From NCBI RefSeq assembly GCF_012849555.1, contig NZ_CP051685.1, positions 3,596,001 to 3,660,000 on the forward strand: DNA of 64,000 nt, written 5' to 3'. This document shows positions 50,593-59,022 of the stretch, piece by piece. The notes beneath the pieces were generated by a model. It was not told the DNA's origin and did no database searches. It was given only the letters and a program-made list of their open reading frames with translations. The stretch comes from Massilia forsythiae (GTDB taxonomy: Bacteria > Pseudomonadota > Gammaproteobacteria > Burkholderiales > Burkholderiaceae_D). The position numbers were made by a program, and so were the translations under genes. Each line of letters opens with the position of its first letter. Position 1 is the stretch's first letter.

Positions 50593-51054
50593 TCAATTCT
50601 TGGGCGGCTTGATGTAGCGCTGCGATCCCGGCGGCGGTTCGTTCAGCACCGCCCAGAAGATGCCGAGGTCCGAGATGGCGCGCACGAAGTCGGTGAAGTC
50701 GACCGGCTTGACCACGTAGGCGTTCACGCCCAGTTCGTAGCTGCGCACCAGGTCCTGTTCTTCCTTGGACGAGGTCAGCATCACCACCGGCAGTGGCTTC
50801 AGGCTGTCGGTCTCGCGGATATCCTTCAGCACTTCCAGGCCGTCGACCTTCGGCAGCTTCAGGTCGAGCAGCACCACGGCCGGGTTGCCGGCCACGCGCG
50901 TGGCATGTTCGCCGCGCCGGTGCAGGTAGTCGAGCGCCTCGGCGCCGTCGCGCATGACGACGACCTGGTTGGCGAGCTGGCTTTTCGACAGGGCGATCAG
51001 CGTCAGCTCGAGGTCGTTCGGATTGTCTTCGACCAGCAGGATGGGCTTGAGCAT
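50593..51054 (-). CDS. Rcp1-like single-domain response regulator of the phytochrome
   Basis: A 153-residue receiver without an output domain. Acidic pocket LLVEDNPNDLEL, phospho-Asp64 in VLLDLKLPKVDGLEVL, Thr in VVMLTSS, Lys in YVVKPVDF. The NPND...LTLIAL N-terminus and extended C-terminal helix (AISDLGIFWAVLNEPPP) are typical of Rcp1-type regulators that pair with phytochrome kinases. It starts 13 bp after the phytochrome stop on the same strand, so co-transcription and direct phosphotransfer are very likely. A longer frame starting inside the phytochrome gene is rejected. Confidence 0.93.
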   Translation of the reverse strand: MLKPILLVEDNPNDLELTLIALSKSQLANQVVVMRDGAEALDYLHRRGEHATRVAGNPAVVLLDLKLPKVDGLEVLKDIRETDSLKPLPVVMLTSSKEEQDLVRSYELGVNAYVVKPVDFTDFVRAISDLGIFWAVLNEPPPGSQRYIKPPKN

Positions 51055-51067
51055 GCTTTCTTTCAGA

Positions 51068-53365
51068 TTACTGTTTGGTTGGGTTGTCTGCTTGGGCGCC
51101 GTCGTCGGCTTCGTCTTCGTCTTCGTGCTTGGGCAGGGCGAACGAAAAGCTGGCGCTCTCGCCGAGCACCGAGTCGGCCCACACGCGGCCGCCATGGCGC
51201 TCGACGATGCGGCGCACGTTGGCCAGGCCGATGCCGGTGCCCTGGAAATCTTCCATGCGGTGCAGGCGCTGGAACACGCCGAACAGCTTGTGCACGTAAT
51301 CCATGTTGAAGCCTGCGCCGTTGTCGTCCACGTGGAAGACCGTTTCCTGCGCGTGGTCGTCGGCGCTGATGCGGATGCGCGCCATCTCGCGCTGGCCGGT
51401 GAACTTGACGGCGTTGGCCAGCAGGTTGGAGAGCGCCAGGTGCAGGAAGGTCGGGTCGGCCCACACCACCGGCAACGGAGCGACGTCCCATTCGATGTCG
51501 CGGCCGCGGGTTTCCGGCGCCAGCTTGTGGATGCATGAATTTACCAGGTCGTTCATGTCGACCTCGGTCGGACGCAGCGCCGCGCGGCCCATCTGCGAGA
51601 ACGACAGCAGGTCGTCGACCAGCTTGCCGGCCAGGCGCGCCGATTCCTTGATGTTCTTCAGGAAGCGCTGGCGCTGCACGGCATCCTCGCTGCCGGCCGA
51701 TTCGAGCAGCAGGTCGGAAAAGCCGACGATGTGGCGCAGCGGCGCGCGCAGGTCGTGCGACACCGAATACGAGAACGCTTCCAGCTCCTTGTTGGCGCGC
51801 CCGAGCTCGCCGGCCAGCTCGGCCATCTGTTCGGCGCGCTCCAGCACGATGCCCAGCAGGGCGGTGCGGAATTCCAGTGCCAGTTCGAGTTCGCCGGCGT
51901 GCCAGCGCACGCTGCTGCCGTGAATGGTTTCGCGCCAGGACGCGAAGCTGGTGCGCGGCGACAGCTGCAGCGGCGCGCCGTGCAGCGCCTTGTCGGCGGC
52001 TTCCTTTTCGCGCGGGTTGCCGGCCCACTCGATCGTGTGCACGTATTCGGGCCGGAACCACAGCAGGTAATGCTTGTGGATGCGCGAGATCGGCAGCGCC
52101 AGCAGGCCGCTGGCGTTGCGCACCATGGCGGCGGCGGGCGGCCAGGCGCGCGACAGGTTGTCGGTGTGGTACAGGTCGCCGTGCTCGCTGCGCGCCAGCC
52201 AGTCGACCAGGGCCGCGATTTCTTCCTTCCCGGGCGTGTCGCCGTGAAGCAGGATGCGGTCGTCGACCACGATGGCGGCGCCCGCCGCGCGCGCGAAGCG
52301 CAGCAGGTCGGGGAACACGCTGGACAGGTTGTCGATGAAATTGCTGCCCTGGGTCAGCCCGGCCAGCATCGCCACCATGATGCGCCGCACCTCGAGGCGG
52401 AACTGCAGTTCGCGCGCGTCTTCTCGCGATTCGATGCACAGCGCCAGGATCTGGCCCAGCTGTTCGCAGGCGGTGCGCTTTTCGAAGCCGACCGGTTTCG
52501 GATCGCGGTTGTGGCAGGAGATCAATCCCCACAGCTTGCCCTTGACGATCAGCGACACCGACATCGAGGCCAGCGTTTCCATGTTGCGCATGTACTGCAG
52601 GTGCACCGGCGACACGCTGCGCAGCGCCGCGAAGGACAGGTCGTTGGGCTGCTGCGTGAGCGGGTTCAGCGCCGGCACCAGCGCCGCCGGATGGTAATCG
52701 GCGTTCTGGATCAGGCGGATATGCTGCAACAGGTACAGCTCGCGCGCCTGGGCCGGGATGTCGGTGGCCGGGAAGTGCTGGCCCATGTACGCGTGGTAGC
52801 CTGCCTCCAGCGACTCGGCCATCACGTGGCCGTGGCCGTCCGGGTCGAACTGGTAGGCCACCACGCGCCCGTAGCCGGTCACCGCGCGCACGTGCTCGCA
52901 CGCCTGCTGGGCCAGCATCTGGATGCTGCCGGCCTCGTTCACCTTCAGCAGGAAGTCGCCGATCAGCGGGTACAGGTGGCGGAAGTCGGCCGCCTCGGCG
53001 CGGTCCACCGGTTCGAATTCCAGATAGGTTACCCGATCCCAGCGGTGCGCCAGCACGTCGAAATGGCGTTTGCTGCGGATGCCGACGGTACCGGCATAGA
53101 ACGGATGCGATCCGAGTTCGGGGCCGAGCTGCGCCACGATGCGCTGCACGCCATCCTCGCCGATCACGCCGGCCAGCGGACCGCCCACCACGGCGGCGGC
53201 GCTGCAGCCCGCCCAGTCGCCCAGGTTGGCGCTGGCCTGCAGCACGGTCAGTTCGTCCGACAGGGCCAGCAGGAAGCCATGCGGCTGGATGCTGCCGGGC
53301 GTGCGGATGGGTTCCTTGGCGCAATTCGACAAGTCAAGGAGTTCTGCGTTGATGGCCTTGTTCAT
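51068..53365 (-). CDS. bphP: Bacteriophytochrome histidine kinase (BphP)
   Basis: Red/far-red light sensor kinase of 765 residues. The PAS domain has Cys15 in LSNCAKEPIRTPGSIQPHG, the biliverdin attachment site. The GAF domain (about 140-310) has FPATDIPAQARELY (the PASDIP-type motif) and the chromophore-pocket His in QNADYHPAALVP. The PHY domain spans about 325-500, with the PRTSFASWRETIHGSS tongue segment (usual PRxSF). HisKA has EAFSYSVSHDLRAPLRHIVGF and HATPase has LSNLLANAVKFTGQ, DNGAGFN, GTGIGLANV. No heme oxygenase (bphO) lies nearby, so biliverdin must come from a distant gene. A paired CTTGATC repeat lies upstream. Confidence 0.96.
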   Translation of the reverse strand: MNKAINAELLDLSNCAKEPIRTPGSIQPHGFLLALSDELTVLQASANLGDWAGCSAAAVVGGPLAGVIGEDGVQRIVAQLGPELGSHPFYAGTVGIRSKRHFDVLAHRWDRVTYLEFEPVDRAEAADFRHLYPLIGDFLLKVNEAGSIQMLAQQACEHVRAVTGYGRVVAYQFDPDGHGHVMAESLEAGYHAYMGQHFPATDIPAQARELYLLQHIRLIQNADYHPAALVPALNPLTQQPNDLSFAALRSVSPVHLQYMRNMETLASMSVSLIVKGKLWGLISCHNRDPKPVGFEKRTACEQLGQILALCIESREDARELQFRLEVRRIMVAMLAGLTQGSNFIDNLSSVFPDLLRFARAAGAAIVVDDRILLHGDTPGKEEIAALVDWLARSEHGDLYHTDNLSRAWPPAAAMVRNASGLLALPISRIHKHYLLWFRPEYVHTIEWAGNPREKEAADKALHGAPLQLSPRTSFASWRETIHGSSVRWHAGELELALEFRTALLGIVLERAEQMAELAGELGRANKELEAFSYSVSHDLRAPLRHIVGFSDLLLESAGSEDAVQRQRFLKNIKESARLAGKLVDDLLSFSQMGRAALRPTEVDMNDLVNSCIHKLAPETRGRDIEWDVAPLPVVWADPTFLHLALSNLLANAVKFTGQREMARIRISADDHAQETVFHVDDNGAGFNMDYVHKLFGVFQRLHRMEDFQGTGIGLANVRRIVERHGGRVWADSVLGESASFSFALPKHEDEDEADDGAQADNPTKQ

Positions 53366-53411
53366 GGTGCGTGAGCGTCAGCTCCAGAGTGCATGCAAGA
53401 GAGTATTTTAC

Positions 53412-53429
53412 CTTGATCACATCTTGATC
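53412..53429. promoter_or_regulatory. Direct CTTGATC repeats upstream of bphP
   Basis: CTTGATC at 53412-53418 and again at 53423-53429, an 11-bp period that puts both copies on the same face of the helix, about 50 bp before the bphP start. It may be an activator or repressor site. The 385-bp gap to the divergent kinase gene is otherwise AT-rich and shows no gene. Confidence 0.4.
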
Positions 53430-53750
53430 GACGTCTAAGGGCGGTTTCTTCTCTTTAGATTTGCGGCAACATTTCAACAACATAAAATCATAGCGGATCA
53501 AATCCGTCAATTTCAAATGGATAAGCCCGCATGTACATGGCATGAAACGCCACAATTTGAACAAAGAATGATTTCCTTTTGATTAAGACTACTTTTGTTG
53601 ATAATGTGAAATAGTGTTGCATGCACGTGAGAATCGTGCCGAATGCCGGTAGCCGCGCGGCGCAAGGCGATAGGCCGGTGTATGATCGACTGGATTAGTT
53701 TCAGAAAATTGAATTTAAGAAACACTTTAGCCATAACGACTTGATACGCC

Positions 53751-55673
53751 ATGAATGATCAGACGCAACCTAGAAAATCGTTGCTGGACGAACGGCGTTT
53801 CGAATACCTGATCTCCGGGATCAGCGATTACGCCATCTACATGCTCGACCCGCGCGGGCTGGTCAGCAGCTGGAACGCCGGCGCCAGGCGCTTCAAGGGC
53901 TACCAGACCCAGGAAATCCTGGGCGAGCACTTCTCGCGCTTCTACACGCCGGAAGACCGCGAGGCCGGCATGCCGGCGCGGGCGCTGGACACCGCGCTCA
54001 CGCAGGGCAAGTACGAGGCCGAGGGGTGGCGCATGCGCAAGGACGGTTCGCGCTTCTGGGCCCACGTGGTGATCGACCCGATCTACGACGAACATGCGCA
54101 ACTGCTGGGCTTCGCCAAGGTCACGCGCGACGTCACCGAGCGCAAGCGCGCCGAGGATGCGCTGCGCGAGAGCGAGCAGCGCTTCCGCCTGCTGGTGCAG
54201 GGCGTGACCGATTACGCGATCTACATGCTGTCGCCCGAGGGCACGGTCACCAACTGGAACACCGGCGCCGAGCGCATCAAGGGCTACCTGCAGGACGAGA
54301 TCGTCGGTAGCCATTTTTCGCGCTTCTATATCGACGAGGACAAGCTGGCCGGCATCCCGGCGCATGCGCTGGGCACCGCGTCGAGCGCCGGGCGCTTCGA
54401 AGCCGAAGGCTGGCGCGTGCGCAAGGACGGTTCGCGCTTCTGGGCGCACGTGATCATCGACGCCATCCACGACGAATCCGGCACCCTGATCGGCTTCGCC
54501 AAGATCACGCGCGACCTGACCGAAAAGAAGCGCGCGGCGCAAGCGCTGGAAGCGGCCGACAAGGCCCTGTTCCAGGCGCAGAAGATGGAATCCATCGGCC
54601 AGCTGACCGGCGGCGTGGCGCACGACTTCAACAACCTGCTGTCGGTGCTGTCGAGCGGCCTGGAAGTGCTGGCCCTGCAGCGCGCCGAGGGCGACGTGCG
54701 CACCATCGAGAGCATGCGCCGCGCGGTCGACCGCGGCGCGCGCCTGACCCAGCAGTTGCTGGCGTTCGCGCGCCAGCAGCCGCTGCAGGCGGAGGTCCGC
54801 AACATCAACCGCATCATCAGCGGCTTCGAGACGGTGCTGCGGCGCGCCGGCAATTCGGCCATCGATTTCACCATCGACCTGGACCGCAAGGCCCACAGCG
54901 CCGAGATCGACAGCGCGCGCTTCGAATCGGCGTTGCTGAACCTGGTGGTGAACGCGCGCGACGCGATGCCGGACGGCGGGCGCTTGCTATTGACCACCGC
55001 CAACGCGGCCCTGGACGGCAAGTCGGGGCCGGCGCAGCTGGCGGCGCTGCCGCCGCGCGAGTATGTGCGCATCAGCGTGGCCGACAGCGGCACCGGCATG
55101 CCGCCGGACGTGGTGGCGCGCGCCTTCGAACCCTTTTTCACGACCAAGGAAGTCGGCAAGGGCACCGGCCTCGGCCTGTCGCAGGTGTACGGCTTCATCA
55201 AGCAGTCGGGCGGCGAAGTCGTCATCGAGAGCCGGCCGGGCGAGGGCACCACGGTGTCGATCTACCTGCCGGCGGTGGTCGACGCCACCGTGGAGGACGA
55301 CAACGGCCACATCGAGCGCGTCTTGATCGTCGAGGACGAGCCGGACCTGATGGACGTGGCCGCCTCGCTGTTCACCAGCATGGGCTACGAGGTGGTGACC
55401 GCGGCCAGCGGCTACGAGGCGATCGACGTCATGCGCCAGCGCGACGTCGACATCCTGTTCACCGACGTGGTGATGCCGAACGGGATGAACGGCATCGAAC
55501 TGGCCAGCTACACGCGCGAGCACTATCCGGACACCCGCATCATGCTGGCGTCCGGCTACCCGCTGCCGGCGCTGAAGCAGCGCCACGGCAGCGGACTGGG
55601 CGAGTTCGCGTTCGTCAACAAGCCGTATCGGCTGTCGGATCTCGCCCGCACCCTGCGCTCGGCGATGCGCTGA
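53751..55673 (+). CDS. PAS-PAS-histidine kinase-REC hybrid signalling protein
   Basis: A 640-residue soluble hybrid kinase. Two PAS domains (about 15-130 and 142-258) are close internal duplicates: both share SDYAIYML/TDYAIYML, HFSRFY, EAEGWR.RKDGSRFWAHV and GFAK.TRD. HisKA has IGQLTGGVAHDFNNLLSVLSSG, HATPase has LLNLVVNARDAMPDGG, DSGTGMPP and GTGLGLSQV. A receiver (about 518-640) has VLIVEDEPDLMDVA, LFTDVVMPNGMNG and KPY. The kinase core is of the same AHDFNN subclass as the protein at 48.9 kb. Divergent from bphP; signal unknown. Confidence 0.93.
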   Translation: MNDQTQPRKSLLDERRFEYLISGISDYAIYMLDPRGLVSSWNAGARRFKGYQTQEILGEHFSRFYTPEDREAGMPARALDTALTQGKYEAEGWRMRKDGSRFWAHVVIDPIYDEHAQLLGFAKVTRDVTERKRAEDALRESEQRFRLLVQGVTDYAIYMLSPEGTVTNWNTGAERIKGYLQDEIVGSHFSRFYIDEDKLAGIPAHALGTASSAGRFEAEGWRVRKDGSRFWAHVIIDAIHDESGTLIGFAKITRDLTEKKRAAQALEAADKALFQAQKMESIGQLTGGVAHDFNNLLSVLSSGLEVLALQRAEGDVRTIESMRRAVDRGARLTQQLLAFARQQPLQAEVRNINRIISGFETVLRRAGNSAIDFTIDLDRKAHSAEIDSARFESALLNLVVNARDAMPDGGRLLLTTANAALDGKSGPAQLAALPPREYVRISVADSGTGMPPDVVARAFEPFFTTKEVGKGTGLGLSQVYGFIKQSGGEVVIESRPGEGTTVSIYLPAVVDATVEDDNGHIERVLIVEDEPDLMDVAASLFTSMGYEVVTAASGYEAIDVMRQRDVDILFTDVVMPNGMNGIELASYTREHYPDTRIMLASGYPLPALKQRHGSGLGEFAFVNKPYRLSDLARTLRSAMR

Positions 55674-55772
55674 GCGCCTGACGAACCCGCATGGCAGCGT
55701 TGCATTCGTCTCGCCGTACTAGCGTACTGTCTTCGACGATGCGCCTTGCCCTGCGGGCCCGTCAGGCGCTCA
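55671..55772. repeat. MITE-like inverted repeat, family 3 relative
   Basis: TGAGCGCCTGACG (55671-55683) is the perfect reverse complement of CGTCAGGCGCTCA (55760-55772). The 102-bp unit starts at the stop codon of the hybrid kinase gene and ends just before the convergent lipase stop. Its interior (GCGTTGCATTCGTC ... GCGCCTTGCCCTG) resembles the interior of the element at 32.94 kb. It could also serve as a shared terminator. Confidence 0.8.
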
Positions 55773-55778
55773 GTGGTA

Positions 55779-56981
55779 TTACTCCAGTGCGAAAATGATG
55801 TCGCTGATGCGGTCGTAGATCGCATCGGCCGAATCGCCCTGGTGCGGCCAGTTCAGGATGTCGAAATGGTCGTAGCCGCGGTAGTTGCCGAGGAAATTCC
55901 AGCTGCCGCGCAGCGCCGTGCCGTCGTAGTCGCGCACCGGCTGGCCGTTTGGCGCGCGCATGCTGACCGTGTTGACCACGCCGTCGTTGGGAAACCAGCT
56001 GCTGTCGATGCGCACCCGGTCGGGCGACGACTGGGTGTACGAGCCCATGCCGGGCTGCCCGAGCGAGGGCACGATCCACTCGCCGGCATAGGGTTTGAAG
56101 TAGGACATCATGTCGACGCGCGGGTACTGGAAATTCGCGCTCTGCACCGGCGCCAGCAGGCGGTCGGTGCCGTTGCAGCACCAGGCGCCGGCCTCGGTCG
56201 CCAGCGTGCCCACCGAAAAATAGTAGACCCGCGGCGAGGTCTGCGCCCAGGTATTGAATTCGCGCGCGCCGTCCGGCGACAGTTCCCAGTTGGCCAGGCG
56301 GTGGTCGACGATGTCGCGCAAGGGGCTGCGCAGCATCGGCAGCACGTTCAGGATGGCGTCGCGCAGCGTGGTGCCGTTGTGCGGCGCCGACAGCGTGACC
56401 GCGCTGCGCACCCAGCCGACCTTGCCGCCGCGGTACAGGTCGTAGCCGCCTTCGTCGCCGTTGGGCGAGCCGTGCTCGAGCAGCTGGATCAGCGCGCGGA
56501 TGGTGGTGCCGCCCTGGCTGTGGCCGATCAGGTGGATCGGATGCGCCTCGTCCCATTGCGGATACAGGGCGAGCGGGTAGCCGTCCGGATTGTCCTTGGG
56601 GTCGGCGGCCCAGCACTTGCCCGGCGGCTTTTGCACCTGGCCGAAGTCGCCCGAGTTCGCCATGTGGGCGGCGCCGTAGTCGACGCAGCCGCCCTTGATC
56701 TGCGCGTACAGCTCGGCGGCGCGGTCCCAGTTGGAACTGATGGCGCCGACGCCGGCCGCGTATACCGCGTGCGGCCCATGGTACAGCTGCATGTGGGCGG
56801 CGATGTTCTGGTAGCCGCCCCAGTACAGGAAACCGCTGCCGGGATAGGCGTCCGGCCCGAAGCCGAGGAAGCCGTGCACCAGCACCACCGGGTAGTTGTT
56901 GGCGGCGCCGGCATTGCCCGCCGTCAGCAGCAGGGGAAATGCCAGCAGCGCGCACGCGCAAACCTTTATCAATCGCAACAT
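55779..56981 (-). CDS. Secreted triacylglycerol lipase-type alpha/beta hydrolase
   Basis: A 400-residue protein with a signal peptide ending near LLTAGNAGA. The oxyanion segment NYPVVLVHGFLGFGP is followed by the nucleophile elbow IGHSQGGTT (Ser in GHSQGG). Late acidic and His candidates are SSWFPNDGVVNTV and YDHFDILNW. Several cysteines (GGCVDYGA, GKCWAAD, WCCNGTD) fit an exported enzyme. The overall layout is like the Staphylococcus/Bacillus large-lid lipases (family I.5). It probably degrades lipids or esters outside the cell. The ATG at 56981 follows GGAGAA; the longer frame is rejected. Confidence 0.86.
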   Translation of the reverse strand: MLRLIKVCACALLAFPLLLTAGNAGAANNYPVVLVHGFLGFGPDAYPGSGFLYWGGYQNIAAHMQLYHGPHAVYAAGVGAISSNWDRAAELYAQIKGGCVDYGAAHMANSGDFGQVQKPPGKCWAADPKDNPDGYPLALYPQWDEAHPIHLIGHSQGGTTIRALIQLLEHGSPNGDEGGYDLYRGGKVGWVRSAVTLSAPHNGTTLRDAILNVLPMLRSPLRDIVDHRLANWELSPDGAREFNTWAQTSPRVYYFSVGTLATEAGAWCCNGTDRLLAPVQSANFQYPRVDMMSYFKPYAGEWIVPSLGQPGMGSYTQSSPDRVRIDSSWFPNDGVVNTVSMRAPNGQPVRDYDGTALRGSWNFLGNYRGYDHFDILNWPHQGDSADAIYDRISDIIFALE

Positions 56982-57135
56982 CGTGTTCTCCAATCGTCGA
57001 ACGGGCGGAATGCCCATTGTCGGATCGGTGTCCGCGCGCGGGTTTGCGCTGTGTCTGCTCCGATTGCTGCGGTGCGGAAAAAGTAACGGCGGACCCGTGG
57101 GCCCGCCGTGCTCGAAGCGAGTGGTCGACGCTGCG

Positions 57136-58398
57136 TCAGTGCGGCAGCATCGCCGTGCTGCCCAGCGCGGTGGCGCCCGGCGCGCCGCCCGGGCCATCCA
57201 GCGCCGGCGCCGGGGCCGGCGTGTTGGACGCCGTCACCGCCGCTTTTTCCAGCAGGTCCGGATTCCAGACCACGTGCTCGTCGACCGAATACAGGCGGCA
57301 CGGCTTGTCGCTCTTGGCCGAGCAGGTTGCCAGCGCGCGCGATTCCGGGTCTTCGCCTTCCTCGGCCCAGCACCAGCCGCCGCTGGGCGAGATGGCGAAG
57401 GCGCGCGGCGTCAGCTTGGTCAGGTATTCCTTGTAGGCGCGGCGCCCGTTCTCGCTCAGGAAAGGCACCGAGTCGATATCGCCGACGCCGGCGAAATCGG
57501 TCGGCTGCGGCATCGGCGGTTCCGGGATCTTGTACAGCACCTCGGTGGGCATGCCGACCCCCTTCAGGAACTTCATGGTGTCTTCCAGCCACACCCTGGC
57601 GCCGTCGCGGCTGGCCAGCATGCCGTGCGAATCGCGTTTGAACGGCGCATACTCGACCAGTTCGGCCTTGCCGCCGGCCTGCTCGAAGGCGTCGTGCATG
57701 CGCGCCACCAGTTCCGGGCCGAACAGCGAATCGTTGCGGCCGTACATCCACAGGCTCGGCACGCGGTTTTCCGCACCGTACTGCGAAAACGCGGCCACCA
57801 GCGCCGAGCGCCAGCCGCAGCTGTCGCCGTCGTCGCGCAGGCCGCCGGCGAAGTTGATCAGGCCGCGCACGCCGGGCAGATCCTGGGTGCCGAGCGCCAT
57901 CGTCGCCAGGCCGCCGTAGGATTGGCCGGCGATCACGACGTGGTCGGCATCGACCCACTTCTGGGCGCGCGCATAGTCGAGCGCTGACAGGATGTCCTCG
58001 GCCTGCGTGTAGCCGTTGGCCGTCATGTCGCAGCCGTGGTCGCGGTAGCGCCCGGTCGAGTTGGCGAAGCCCTGGCGCATCGGCACGATTACCGCATAGC
58101 CGCGCTCGACGAAGGCGCGCGCCATGTAATAGAAGCGGTCGCGCGGCTGCAGGTTGGTGCGTCCCGGATCCTTACCATGGTTGATGATGATCAAGGGGAA
58201 GGGGCCAGGACCGTTAGGCTGGAACACGGTTGTTTCCAGACGCGACTGGTGGTTATTGCCGGCCGGGATCAGGACGATGCGCTCGTTGATGTGGTAGTCG
58301 AGTTGCAGTTCCTGCTCGATGGCCAGGCCCGGCAGCAGGGCCAGGCTGGCGATCAGCGCGGTGGTCAGTGTGCGAACGGATGCGAGTGCTCTGAACAT
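57136..58398 (-). CDS. Exported dienelactone hydrolase/prolyl-oligopeptidase-like alpha/beta hydrolase
   Basis: A 420-residue protein with an N-terminal signal sequence (about 1-27, LTTALIASLALLPGLA). PFPLIIINHGKDPGR is the oxyanion region and VVIAGQSYGGLATMALG the nucleophile elbow (GQSYGG). WMYGRNDSLFGPE supplies the Asp and KRDSHGMLA the likely catalytic His. An extra C-terminal part (about 290-400) is not typical of small dienelactone hydrolases. Substrate unknown. Same strand as the lipase 154 bp downstream, so they may be expressed together. The ATG at 58398 is chosen over one six codons upstream. Confidence 0.8.
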   Translation of the reverse strand: MFRALASVRTLTTALIASLALLPGLAIEQELQLDYHINERIVLIPAGNNHQSRLETTVFQPNGPGPFPLIIINHGKDPGRTNLQPRDRFYYMARAFVERGYAVIVPMRQGFANSTGRYRDHGCDMTANGYTQAEDILSALDYARAQKWVDADHVVIAGQSYGGLATMALGTQDLPGVRGLINFAGGLRDDGDSCGWRSALVAAFSQYGAENRVPSLWMYGRNDSLFGPELVARMHDAFEQAGGKAELVEYAPFKRDSHGMLASRDGARVWLEDTMKFLKGVGMPTEVLYKIPEPPMPQPTDFAGVGDIDSVPFLSENGRRAYKEYLTKLTPRAFAISPSGGWCWAEEGEDPESRALATCSAKSDKPCRLYSVDEHVVWNPDLLEKAAVTASNTPAPAPALDGPGGAPGATALGSTAMLPH

Positions 58399-58590
58399 GG
58401 ATAGCTCTGAAGACAACGCCCTGCGGATGTGTCCGTCAGGGAACTGATTGCTTAGCGGAATGAATTGATTCTAAGCACGTTGATTTTTCAGAGCAATATC
58501 CAATTGACTAAATCTCGACCTAAATCTTCGCGTGTGGCCAAGTTTGCCAGAACAGGCAGATAATCCGTCCAGCCAACGATTGGATGACCC

Positions 58591-59022
58591 ATGTTTCCTG
58601 TCGAAGAACGCTTTACGATTGCCCTACACGCCGGCGCCCGCGCCTGGCGCGCCGCGCTCGAGCGCCACCTGAAGGCCAACGGCGTCACCGCGGCCGGCTG
58701 GAGCGCGCTGGCGGTGCTGGCCGCCGCCATGGAGCCGCCATCGCAGCGCGAACTGGCGCGCCGCCTGGGCGTGGACGGCGCTACGCTGGTCTCGACCATC
58801 GACCGCCTGGTGGCGGGCGGCCTGGTCGAGCGCCTGCCGGGTCCGCACGACCGCCGTGTCAAACTGGTGGCGCTGACCGATGCCGGGCGCGACCTGGCCG
58901 GGCGCGTCGAGCGCGAAGCGGCGCTGCTGCGGCTTGCCATCGCCGAGCGCATCGACGGCGAGCGCCTGGAAAGCGCGGCCGCGGTGCTGGAAGAACTGCA
59001 GCGGATCCTGGAGCACGCATGA
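58591..59022 (+). CDS. MarR family transcriptional regulator
   Basis: A 143-residue winged-helix repressor. The DNA-binding part reads PSQRELARRLGVDGATLVSTIDRLVAGGLVERLPGPHDRRVKLVALTDAGRDL, with the wing motif DRRVKLVALT. It is the first gene of a four-gene efflux operon and its stop overlaps the transporter start (ATGA), so it should autoregulate the pump, as EmrR and its relatives do. The ligand is unknown. Confidence 0.93.
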   Translation: MFPVEERFTIALHAGARAWRAALERHLKANGVTAAGWSALAVLAAAMEPPSQRELARRLGVDGATLVSTIDRLVAGGLVERLPGPHDRRVKLVALTDAGRDLAGRVEREAALLRLAIAERIDGERLESAAAVLEELQRILEHA

